From NCBI GenBank assembly GCA_041917975.1, contig JAYRWN010000209.1:1-6026 (forward strand): 6,026 bases of DNA. Reading direction: 5' to 3'. The stretch's first letter is position 1; every line of letters starts with the position of its first letter. The translations under genes were made by a program, and so were the position numbers. Shown in pieces: positions 1 to 6,026 of this stretch. The DNA is from JAYRWN01 sp041917975 (GTDB lineage: Bacteria > Bacteroidota > Bacteroidia > Chitinophagales > Saprospiraceae). The notes under the pieces were generated by a model. It did no database searches. It saw only the letters and a program-made list of their open reading frames with translations, and was not told where the DNA came from.

Positions 1-821
1 ACCGCTATTTCATCCAGAAAAAAGTTGGCGATGTGACCTTGTAATAAAGATTTATTTTGTGGTTTATCAAAAAATTTGCGCAAGACATAAGGCAAGTGTT
101 CAAACCCTGATGGTTTAAAACATTCTGCGATGGCGGTGATATCCATAAGGTAATCCGGCTCGCAGATGATCATGCCCGGGTACCAATGCCCTTGTTTATC
201 TTCTTCCACATCCACCAGGTTCATGGTCATGGGGAACAATTCATGACGGATGAGGCGGGTTATGTTCTCCGCAAAATTGTCATTGCGACCCTCCTGATTA
301 TAAAACACTTTAATGGGATTGGCCGGCTGGTCCTCGGGATAACCCCACAGGCAAGATTCTTCCGGAAGAGGGCGAATGGCTAAATACCGCTGGAACGGGT
401 GCCGTTGTTTGACTTCAACCGGTTTCTCCTGGATCTGGGGAGCCTGAAAAAGTGCGGAGAAATGATCCGGGACCGTGACGCGCAACACCTTTTGTAAAGC
501 CAACTGAATGGAATAATAACCGGCTTGCAGGATTAAATCTGTAGAAGCATCCTCCACGGCCTGTCCGTCAGTCACCAGTTTGCCCCGGCGGCGGAAATAA
601 TGGAGATAAAACAGCGCGCGCCGGTCCAGTTGACATTTAACACCGACATAAGCCATACGGGCAAAAAAAGTGGAAAAATATAATTTCTCGCGTTGCGTTT
701 CTTCCTGGAAGATGAACTGGAGTAGCTGGTATAATACTTTTATTTTTTCTACATTCGGCCAGGATTCTGTTTGGAGGTTCTCTAACTCCTTGAAAATCAT
801 GTCTGCTACCGGATGCCGCAT
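1..821 (-). CDS. N-terminal part of a probable Dna2-like helicase-nuclease (runs off the left edge)
   Basis: An unbroken minus-strand frame of 273 codons starts at the ATG at 821-819 and is still open at base 1. The in-frame TAA at 830-828 rules out a longer start; a second ATG (800-798, Met8) is possible. Residues 1-140 look helical, with many Leu/Gln/Arg and a basic patch (YFRRRGK, about 75-81). Residues 221-273 resemble the entry into a Dna2/Cas4-type PD-(D/E)XK nuclease domain: EPDYLMD (221-227), an I-A-E-C stretch with Cys234 where Dna2 proteins have their first iron-sulfur cysteine, then a G-H-I-A-N-F-F-L-D-E helix (262-271) like the Dna2 helix after the first cysteine. Bacteroidota encode large proteins joining such a nuclease to an SF1 helicase, which would act in DNA end processing or repair. 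That assignment is inference: no Walker A, other nuclease motif or further cysteine cluster lies inside the window. The frame is certain; the family is moderately supported. Confidence 0.8.
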   Translation of the reverse strand, partial: MRHPVADMIFKELENLQTESWPNVEKIKVLYQLLQFIFQEETQREKLYFSTFFARMAYVGVKCQLDRRALFYLHYFRRRGKLVTDGQAVEDASTDLILQAGYYSIQLALQKVLRVTVPDHFSALFQAPQIQEKPVEVKQRHPFQRYLAIRPLPEESCLWGYPEDQPANPIKVFYNQEGRNDNFAENITRLIRHELFPMTMNLVDVEEDKQGHWYPGMIICEPDYLMDITAIAECFKPSGFEHLPYVLRKFFDKPQNKSLLQGHIANFFLDEIA

Positions 822-872
822 ATAAGTTTAGTGATTTTAACCGTTAAGATGCTGACAAATAAACATATTTTA

Positions 873-880
873 TATCTTTG
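873..880 (+). promoter_or_regulatory. Candidate Bacteroidota -7 element (distal) for the propeller gene
   Basis: TATCTTTG matches the Bacteroidota consensus TAnnTTTG exactly. No TTG lies at the usual -33 distance; CTG at 852-854 with an 18-bp spacer is the nearest. Transcription from here would give a leader of roughly 65 nt before the ATG at 951. It is a motif match only. Confidence 0.35.
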
Positions 881-915
881 TCCCTGTTTTTTTACAGAAG
901 CCTTCGATTCCCGTT

Positions 916-923
916 TATCTTTG
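916..923 (+). promoter_or_regulatory. Candidate Bacteroidota -7 element (proximal) for the propeller gene
   Basis: A second exact TATCTTTG lies 43 bp downstream of the first and ends 27 bp before the ATG at 951. Transcription would start near 928-930 and leave a short A/T-rich leader of about 20 nt, which suits Bacteroidota genes lacking a Shine-Dalgarno sequence. The -33 region holds only a T-run (about 886-893) and no TTG. The two sites may be alternative promoters, or one may be chance. Confidence 0.4.
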
Positions 924-950
924 TTATATAATAAAATTTTTTAATACTTA

Positions 951-3560
951 ATGAAGTTGTTTCTCATAAGGTTAAGTGTGGTCATGGGAATTATTGCCGG
1001 GGCATTTTTATGGCTTAAAACCGGGCTGCAGTCCCCGTCAGATGTTGAAGTGTCGGAAGAGGAAAAAGGGTCGGGAGCTGGAATAGCCCTGGATTTGTGG
1101 AGCATGGCCCGGACTTACCCCTATGACCGCTTATATATGGGAGCCCTGGCTAAAGGATTCGAGCAGTTAAAATACGGTGTAAAAACCCGGGGGGCAAAGG
1201 CACAGGCAAAATGGCGGCCTCTGGGGCCTCACAATGTAGGTGGGCGCACCCTGGCCATAGCGGTGCATCCGGTCAATCCGGATATTCTATTTGCCGGATC
1301 TGCCGGCGGAGGATTATGGAAATCGGTAACCGCAGGAATATCCTTCGAAGCAGATGGAAAACTTAATTTGGGTTGGGAAAGAGTGAATACAGGTTTTCCC
1401 GTGTTATCGGTAACGGCCATTGCCATAAACCCCCAGAATCCTGACGAAATGTACATCGGTACCGGTGAAGTTTATAATACAGAGCTGGCCATGCCCAGTG
1501 TTTATAACCGGTTCACCCGAGGCACGTATGGCATTGGTATTTTAAAAAGCTCTGATGGCGGCAAAACCTGGAAAAAATCCCTGGATTGGAGTCAGCAGGA
1601 CCTGCGTGGTGTGTCCAGGATTGCCATCAATCCGAAAAACCCCCGCACGGTATGGGCCAGCACCACTCACGGCGTGTATCGCAGCTATAATGCCGGCCAA
1701 AGCTGGACCCAGGTATTTAACAACCCGATGGCTGCAGACCTGGAGATTAATTCCGCCGACACAGCGGTGGTGGTTACCACGCACGGCAGCTATTATAACG
1801 ATGGTATCAGCGGTATTTATCGTACGATCAACGGTGGAGGAAGCTTTACCAAATTAACCAGAGGATTGCCGAATGTTTATTCAGGCAAAGCGGTCATAGG
1901 CATGGGCACTAATGATCCTTCGGTCTTCTACGCCTACATCTCGGAAGTGGATGCCGGCTTAGGGTTATATCGTTCGGAAAATGCCGGCGATACCTGGGCT
2001 AAAGTGAATAATCGTAACATTACCCAATGGCAAGGCTGGTATTCCAGTGACCTGATCGTGGATCCGAAGGATGCCAAAGTATTGTATATAACCGGTATAG
2101 ATGTGTATAAATCCACCGACCGCGGGGAAACTATCGCCCACATATCCGCCTGGGAAGGATTTTATATGGATCAGAAAGTAGGTGTTCTGGACCGGGAAGG
2201 CGAACCCACCTATGTCCATGCCGATGTTCACGCGGCAGTTTTTCACCCTAGCCTTAACAATTCCATTTATTTTGCCACAGATGGAGGCATCTTTTTCACC
2301 CAAAATGGCGGTAAAACTTTTGATGCCCGCAATGGAGGTTACCAAACCACCCAGTTTTACGCTAATTTCCAAAATTCGACCACTGATAAAGACTTTGCCA
2401 TCGGAGGCACTCAGGATAATGCTACGTTAATTTATGATGGAACAGTCGCCTGGACGAAAACGCTGGGTGGAGATGGAATGAATACCGCCATCAATCCTCA
2501 GAATGATCGCATTGTTTATGCCTCCAGGCAGTATTTTGATATACATCTTTCCGAAGACCGCGGGCAGAGTTGGCAGTCCATCAGACCGGATGCGGCAGCC
2601 ACAGACAGGGTAAGTTTTAATGCGCCCTATGTACTGGCCCCTTCAGACCCAAACGTGATCTACGCCGGTGGTAATCGGGTTTTCGTCAGTGAAAATTTTG
2701 GAAAAAATTGGCGTATACTCACCCCGTCTCCGGTAGATGGTGAAAACACCATCCTCACCATAGCGGTTTCTCCACAGGACCCTACTCTACTGTACCTGAG
2801 TACAGCACCATCCTCGATCTCTTCTTCACCGAAAGTACTCCGCAGCAGTGGCGGCAAGAACTGGACCCGGATGCAGGGATTACCTGACCGCGTAGCCATG
2901 GACATTGCCATTCATCCACTGGATTCCCGCATCGTTTATGTCGCTTTTTCTGGGTTTAACACCCAACATTTGTATAAAACTCAAAATGACGGCCAGACCT
3001 GGTTTCCGGTAGACTTAGGTTTTCCGGATGTGTCTATTAACACCGTCGTCCTGGATCCCTTAAGTCCTGATCATGTCTATGCGGGTACGGACTTAGGCAT
3101 TTATTTTTCTGCCGATGGCGGTGTCAGCTGGGCTCCCTATAACGATGGGCTGCCGGAAGTAATCATGGCCATGGACTTAACGATCTCTCCTTCCAATCGC
3201 AAACTGCGTGTGGCAACCCATGGCAGTGGAGTTTATGAAGGAAATTTAGCTTTGGAAACGGTAAGTACCGGGCCGCAAATTGCTAATATTTTATCTTCAT
3301 TCACTCACTTTCCCAATCCGGTGAATAAGGAAACCACCATCCAGGTGCGACTGAAGACTCCTGCTGAAGCAAGTATCGATCTTTATGACCTTCAGGGACG
3401 TCGAATCAGAACGCTAATCTCTGAACAAACCATGCAGGGAGAATTTAAAACCACCGTGGATTTGTCAAACATTCCCCATGGTCAATACGTCTATACCTTG
3501 CGAGGGAAAACTAACACCGGACAGCCTATTCTGGTCAGCCGTAAGCTGGTCAAAGCATAA
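951..3560 (+). CDS. Exported Asp-box (BNR/VPS10-like) beta-propeller protein with T9SS type A sorting domain
   Basis: This 869-residue protein starts with a basic-hydrophobic export signal (about 2-23) without a lipobox cysteine or an obvious cleavage site. After a linker it enters a propeller at WRPLGPHNVGGRT (88-100). Asp-box motifs (S-x-D-x-G-x-T-W type) end blades at 200-207, 245-252, 292-299, 342-349, 388-395, 450-457, 534-541, 580-587, 631-638 (one residue short), 677-684 and 720-727, with a degenerate one at 125-132. Most are 43-51 residues apart, and each follows a 'hxxPxxPxxhYAGT' strand. About twelve blades fit two tandem propellers, as in sortilin/VPS10 or GH74-like folds. Residues about 785-869 form a T9SS sorting domain: FPNP (787-790), the D-L-Y-D-L-Q-G-R strand (810-817), IPHGQYVYTL (841-850) and the basic KLVKA end. 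By family knowledge this domain directs outer-membrane export, then cleavage and surface attachment or release. The substrate or ligand is unknown; 'sialidase' or 'glycosidase' labels from Asp-boxes alone would be unsafe. The leader shows no Shine-Dalgarno. Confidence 0.93.
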   Translation: MKLFLIRLSVVMGIIAGAFLWLKTGLQSPSDVEVSEEEKGSGAGIALDLWSMARTYPYDRLYMGALAKGFEQLKYGVKTRGAKAQAKWRPLGPHNVGGRTLAIAVHPVNPDILFAGSAGGGLWKSVTAGISFEADGKLNLGWERVNTGFPVLSVTAIAINPQNPDEMYIGTGEVYNTELAMPSVYNRFTRGTYGIGILKSSDGGKTWKKSLDWSQQDLRGVSRIAINPKNPRTVWASTTHGVYRSYNAGQSWTQVFNNPMAADLEINSADTAVVVTTHGSYYNDGISGIYRTINGGGSFTKLTRGLPNVYSGKAVIGMGTNDPSVFYAYISEVDAGLGLYRSENAGDTWAKVNNRNITQWQGWYSSDLIVDPKDAKVLYITGIDVYKSTDRGETIAHISAWEGFYMDQKVGVLDREGEPTYVHADVHAAVFHPSLNNSIYFATDGGIFFTQNGGKTFDARNGGYQTTQFYANFQNSTTDKDFAIGGTQDNATLIYDGTVAWTKTLGGDGMNTAINPQNDRIVYASRQYFDIHLSEDRGQSWQSIRPDAAATDRVSFNAPYVLAPSDPNVIYAGGNRVFVSENFGKNWRILTPSPVDGENTILTIAVSPQDPTLLYLSTAPSSISSSPKVLRSSGGKNWTRMQGLPDRVAMDIAIHPLDSRIVYVAFSGFNTQHLYKTQNDGQTWFPVDLGFPDVSINTVVLDPLSPDHVYAGTDLGIYFSADGGVSWAPYNDGLPEVIMAMDLTISPSNRKLRVATHGSGVYEGNLALETVSTGPQIANILSSFTHFPNPVNKETTIQVRLKTPAEASIDLYDLQGRRIRTLISEQTMQGEFKTTVDLSNIPHGQYVYTLRGKTNTGQPILVSRKLVKA

Positions 3561-3592
3561 GAAATAGATTTAAAGAAAACAACTTGGGGCAC

Positions 3593-3625
3593 TTGCACTT
3601 TGGCTGGTATAGTTTTTTATCTTCG
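3593..3625 (+). promoter_or_regulatory. Weak candidate promoter for the symporter gene
   Basis: TTG at 3593-3595 is followed after 22 bp by TATCTTCG (3618-3625), one mismatch from TAnnTTTG. It would place transcription start about 15-20 nt before the ATG at 3649. No terminator hairpin is visible after the stop at 3560, so read-through from the propeller gene is equally possible. Confidence 0.22.
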
Positions 3626-3648
3626 GCTGGCAAATTTACCTCAGGTTG

Positions 3649-4539
3649 ATGAACATTGACGATATCCGCATCAATTTTTCTGGAGGTCAAATGGCCTTGC
3701 TCAACTATTGCCTGGCCTTCATCATGTTTGGTGTGGCTTTAAATATGACTTTGCAGGATTTCAAAAGAGTCATCTATTTTCCTAAAGCTTTTATTACCGG
3801 CTTGTTTTCTCAAACCATCTTACTGCCCTTATTTACCGTAGTTCTGATCGCAGTATGGCAGCCTCCACCCAGCGTTAGCCTAGGTTTAATACTCATTGCC
3901 GCTTGTCCAGGTGGTAATATATCTAATTTTGCGACCGCCCTGGCGAAAGGCAATGTAGCCCTATCAATCACGCTGACCTCAGTAGTTACCTTACTGGCCA
4001 CGGTGACCGCCCCGTTAGGTTTTGCCTTATGGCCGAATATCTTGCCAGGGTTGCGTGATTATGTTCAAAAGATAGAAGTGGAGCACTGGCTAATGTTTAA
4101 AGCGATCATCCAGCTTATCCTGATTCCTTTGGCGGCCGGCATGTTATTCAAACAATGGCAACCACGACTGACCCAGCGTATTTTGCAGCCAATCAAAATT
4201 CTATCCCTGATCATTTTTGTTGGTTTTATCGTTGCCGCTTTGGCTGGGAATTTGCAAAACATCCAGGATCATCTCCATCATGTGTTGGCCCTGGTTTTTG
4301 TGCATAACGGCCTGGCCTATGTCATCGGTTATTATGCCGCCCGCTTTTCACGTTTACCGGAGCCCGACGCTCGTGCCATATCACTGGAAACAGGGATTCA
4401 AAATAGTGGATTGGGGCTAGTCCTGATCTTTAATTTTTTTCCTACCTTGGGAGGTATGATCCTGGTCGCTGCCTGGTGGGGAGTGTATGATTTGGTGTCC
4501 AGTTTAGCCCTGGCGTTATGGTGGTCGCGTAAATCCTAA
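3649..4539 (+). CDS. Bile acid:sodium symporter family (BASS/SBF) transporter
   Basis: A 296-residue, very hydrophobic inner-membrane protein of normal length for bacterial BASS carriers, which couple sodium entry to uptake of organic anions. Numbered from the ATG at 3649, the signature A-A-C-P-G-G-N-I-S-N runs 84-93, and the crossover segment E-T-G-I-Q-N-S-G runs 247-254. Aligned by eye with the Neisseria ASBT homologue, sodium-site residues are all kept: Gln55, Ser92, Asn93, Ser106, Thr110, Glu247 and Gln251. The carrier should therefore be functional; the substrate cannot be read from sequence (bile acids are unlikely for a free-living host, and keto acids or other carboxylates are possible). 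A TTG at 3646 extends the frame by one codon, but ATG is preferred. An ATG at 3691 has GGAGG four bases upstream, yet starting there would remove the I-D-D-I-R-I-N-F lead-in that I recall as usual in Bacteroidota members. The gene starts 88 bp after the propeller gene, in the same direction. Confidence 0.93.
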   Translation: MNIDDIRINFSGGQMALLNYCLAFIMFGVALNMTLQDFKRVIYFPKAFITGLFSQTILLPLFTVVLIAVWQPPPSVSLGLILIAACPGGNISNFATALAKGNVALSITLTSVVTLLATVTAPLGFALWPNILPGLRDYVQKIEVEHWLMFKAIIQLILIPLAAGMLFKQWQPRLTQRILQPIKILSLIIFVGFIVAALAGNLQNIQDHLHHVLALVFVHNGLAYVIGYYAARFSRLPEPDARAISLETGIQNSGLGLVLIFNFFPTLGGMILVAAWWGVYDLVSSLALALWWSRKS

Positions 4540-4599
4540 GCCTAAACGAGCACGGACCAAAATGATACAATATGATTAGCCAAACTTGTATAACCGGAT

Positions 4600-4617
4600 G
4601 AAACATTTGAATGTCTC
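4600..4617. repeat. 18-bp imperfect palindrome downstream of the symporter gene
   Basis: GAAACATTTGAATGTCTC pairs at seven of nine symmetric positions, with a core ACATT-tg-AATGT. It sits 60 bp after the symporter stop. No T-run follows, so it is not a standard intrinsic terminator. It could be a protein-binding site or chance. The rest of the 4540-4790 spacer is A/T-rich and holds no gene that I can see. Confidence 0.25.
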
Positions 4618-4656
4618 AGGCCAGATAAAATTGGTCAACCTATTTGATTTGCAAAA

Positions 4657-4713
4657 AACGGTCAATAATACTGATAAATTGTTGTTCATACTATATATCA
4701 AAGTGTGACCGTT
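4657..4713. repeat. 8-bp perfect inverted repeat separated by 41 bp
   Basis: AACGGTCA (4657-4664) and TGACCGTT (4706-4713) are exact inverted copies in the spacer before the DUF937-OmpA gene. The pairing does not extend on either side. A pair this size in a spacer of this length is not far from chance expectation, so a paired operator is only a possibility. Confidence 0.2.
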
Positions 4714-4738
4714 CTACATAAATAACGTCTAATTAAAC

Positions 4739-4758
4739 AGGAAGATTTAGATTTTCCT
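4739..4758 (+). promoter_or_regulatory. Small hairpin in the leader of the DUF937-OmpA gene
   Basis: AGGAAGA and TTTTCCT can form a 7-bp stem (one G-U pair) around a 6-nt loop. It ends 32 bases before the ATG at 4791, and the gap is A-rich and unstructured, which favours ribosome loading in Bacteroidota. It may be a leader stem-loop; there is no following T-run to make it a terminator. No exact TAnnTTTG was found upstream in this spacer. Confidence 0.25.
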
Positions 4759-4790
4759 ATCCAAACTAAAAATCAAAAACTATCAAAAAA

Positions 4791-6011
4791 ATGAGTATCA
4801 ATTTATTGGACATGGTCAAAAGCGTGGCCGGCGACGCACTTATCAAACAAGCCAGCAGTTTTATCGGTGAAAACGAAGGGGCTACCAGTAAGGCCTTAGG
4901 GGCTATCCTCCCCAGTCTGTTAGGCAGTGTCATTCAAAAAGGAAGCACTGAGCGAGGTGCTAGCGGACTGATGGATTTTTTGACAACAAATAAAATGGAT
5001 GGCGGTATACTGGGCAATCTCGGCAGTCTCCTGGGAGGTGGTGGCTCTTCAGCCGACACGTTGTTAGGGAGTGGAAGCGGTATCCTGAAGTTCTTAATGG
5101 GTGACAAATTAAGCGGAGTCATTGACCTGGTCACCAAATTTACCGGGCTCAAAACCGGATCCAGCAGTACTTTGCTTAAGTTAGGCGCTCCGATTCTGAT
5201 GAATGTGGTAGGTAAGTACATCAAGACCGCAGGTTTGAATGCCCTTAGTCTGAAAAATTTATTAGGTACTCAAAAGAGCATTGTCCACAAAGCTTTACCA
5301 AGTGAGTTTTCATCCTTACTGGGATTTGCAGATTTTGACAAATCCGACATCCCCTCCACGGCCACCCCTCCAAAATCAGCGACCGGTGGCATGAACTGGT
5401 GGCCATATTTAGTTGGAGCCGCCGTTATTTTATGTTTAATGTATTTTTTACGTAATGGATGTGCAAACAAGGTAACCGAAACGGTTCAGGAAGCGGCTGC
5501 CCAGGTGGATACTGCAGTCACCGATGCAGCCAATACTGTTACAGATGCGGTCGCTGACGTCATTAACTCCATCAGCTTACCAGGTGGTGTAGAACTGAAA
5601 GCGAAAGCAGGTTCGTTCATGGATAATCTGGCCAAATATGTGGGTAGCACTGAAACAGCTGATCCGACACGCGCTTTTATTTTTGATAATCTTAATTTTG
5701 AAACGGGCTCAGATAAAATTACCGCCGAATCCCAAGCCCAGCTGGATGACCTGTCCGCAGTATTAACGGCTTATCCAGTGGTCAACCTCAAAGTTGCCGG
5801 CCATACCGATAATGTAGGGGCTGCAGCGGCCAATAAAACATTGTCCGAAAGCCGCGCCAAATCAGTAAAGGCCTATCTGGTGGGAAAAGGTATTAAGGGT
5901 AATCGCATCGAAACCGAAGGCTGGGGGCAGGATAAACCCATCGTGGCTAATGATACTGAAGAAGGGAAAGCGATGAATCGTCGCGTAGAAGTGTACATCA
6001 CCAAGAAATAA
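4791..6011 (+). CDS. DUF937 - transmembrane - OmpA-like peptidoglycan-binding protein
   Basis: A 406-residue protein with three parts. Residues 1-180 match the DUF937 (YidB-like) pattern: an amphipathic start (SINLLDMVK), A-L-G-A-I-L-P-S-L-L-G (35-45), a Gly/Ser-rich loop (71-97) and L-L-K-L-G-A-P-I-L-M (128-137). A single transmembrane helix follows (about 203-221). An Ala/Val/Thr-rich amphipathic stretch (about 225-260) leads to an OmpA C-terminal domain (about 294-403) with F-x-T-G-S-D (303-308), H-T-D-N-x-G (338-343), L-S-x-S-R-A (351-356) and N-R-R-V-E (396-400). Asp340 and Arg355, fifteen residues apart, match the pair that binds diaminopimelate in Acinetobacter OmpA. The expected topology is DUF937 in the cytoplasm and OmpA on peptidoglycan in the periplasm, although positive charges flank both sides of the helix. 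The role of DUF937 is unknown. The ATG at 4791 follows an A-rich leader, typical of the phylum; the gene stands alone here. Confidence 0.93.
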   Translation: MSINLLDMVKSVAGDALIKQASSFIGENEGATSKALGAILPSLLGSVIQKGSTERGASGLMDFLTTNKMDGGILGNLGSLLGGGGSSADTLLGSGSGILKFLMGDKLSGVIDLVTKFTGLKTGSSSTLLKLGAPILMNVVGKYIKTAGLNALSLKNLLGTQKSIVHKALPSEFSSLLGFADFDKSDIPSTATPPKSATGGMNWWPYLVGAAVILCLMYFLRNGCANKVTETVQEAAAQVDTAVTDAANTVTDAVADVINSISLPGGVELKAKAGSFMDNLAKYVGSTETADPTRAFIFDNLNFETGSDKITAESQAQLDDLSAVLTAYPVVNLKVAGHTDNVGAAAANKTLSESRAKSVKAYLVGKGIKGNRIETEGWGQDKPIVANDTEEGKAMNRRVEVYITKK

Positions 6012-6026
6012 ATAAGCCAATTAATC

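Noticed and set aside
186..383. Plus-strand 65-codon open frame
   Set aside because: It lies entirely opposite the longer minus-strand gene covering 1-821, whose protein looks real; the plus-strand translation resembles nothing known.
951..3560. Sialidase or glycoside hydrolase function from the Asp-boxes
   Set aside because: Asp-boxes are structural turns in many propellers; I could not identify the sialidase arginine triad or firmly place GH74 catalytic aspartates.
3589..3600. Tandem GCACTT GCACTT, plus GGCTGG repeated at 3602-3607 and 3625-3630
   Set aside because: These are short direct repeats without dyad symmetry or a T-tract; too small to call a terminator, operator or target-site duplication.
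3561..4790. Operon joining the propeller, symporter and OmpA-type genes
   Set aside because: Gaps of 88 and 251 bp, no shared function and a possible separate promoter make co-transcription of all three unlikely, although read-through into the symporter gene cannot be excluded.
5460..5464. Cysteine 224 just after the membrane helix of the OmpA-type protein, resembling a lipobox
   Set aside because: It is more than 200 residues from the N-terminus, with L-R-N-G before the Cys, so it is not a lipoprotein signal.
1..6026. CRISPR array, tRNA/rRNA, insertion sequence or phage genes
   Set aside because: No regularly spaced repeats, cloverleaf-like segments, transposase motifs or terminal inverted repeats were seen on either strand.

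Overview
The window looks like chromosomal DNA from a Bacteroidota bacterium. The evidence is a C-terminal type IX secretion (T9SS) sorting domain on a large beta-propeller protein, start codons preceded by A/T-rich leaders without a clear Shine-Dalgarno sequence, and matches to the Bacteroidota -7 promoter element TAnnTTTG. The sequence does not let me go below phylum level.

Layout. Positions 1-821 (minus strand) hold the N-terminal 273 codons of a gene that runs off the left edge. It resembles the front of a Dna2-like helicase-nuclease, but the helicase part is outside the window. A 129-bp divergent spacer (822-950) carries two exact TAnnTTTG matches facing right. Positions 951-3560 (plus) encode an 869-residue exported protein built from Asp-box (BNR/VPS10-like) propeller blades and ending in a T9SS sorting domain. 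Positions 3649-4539 (plus) encode a bile acid:sodium symporter family (BASS/SBF) transporter with all the sodium-site residues I could align. A 251-bp gene-free spacer (4540-4790) holds only small imperfect palindromes. Positions 4791-6011 (plus) encode a DUF937 - transmembrane - OmpA-like peptidoglycan-binding protein, complete 15 bp before the right edge.

How they work together. The three plus-strand genes concern the cell envelope (a secreted or surface propeller, an inner-membrane transporter, a wall-anchoring protein). Gaps of 88 and 251 bp and the unrelated families argue against a dedicated operon. The leftward gene is a DNA-metabolism gene and shares only the divergent promoter region. 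I found no RNA gene, CRISPR array, insertion sequence, attachment site or convincing intrinsic terminator, and nothing that amounts to a new multi-gene system. The points most worth a second look are the motif-rich centre of the propeller protein and the DUF937-OmpA fusion.
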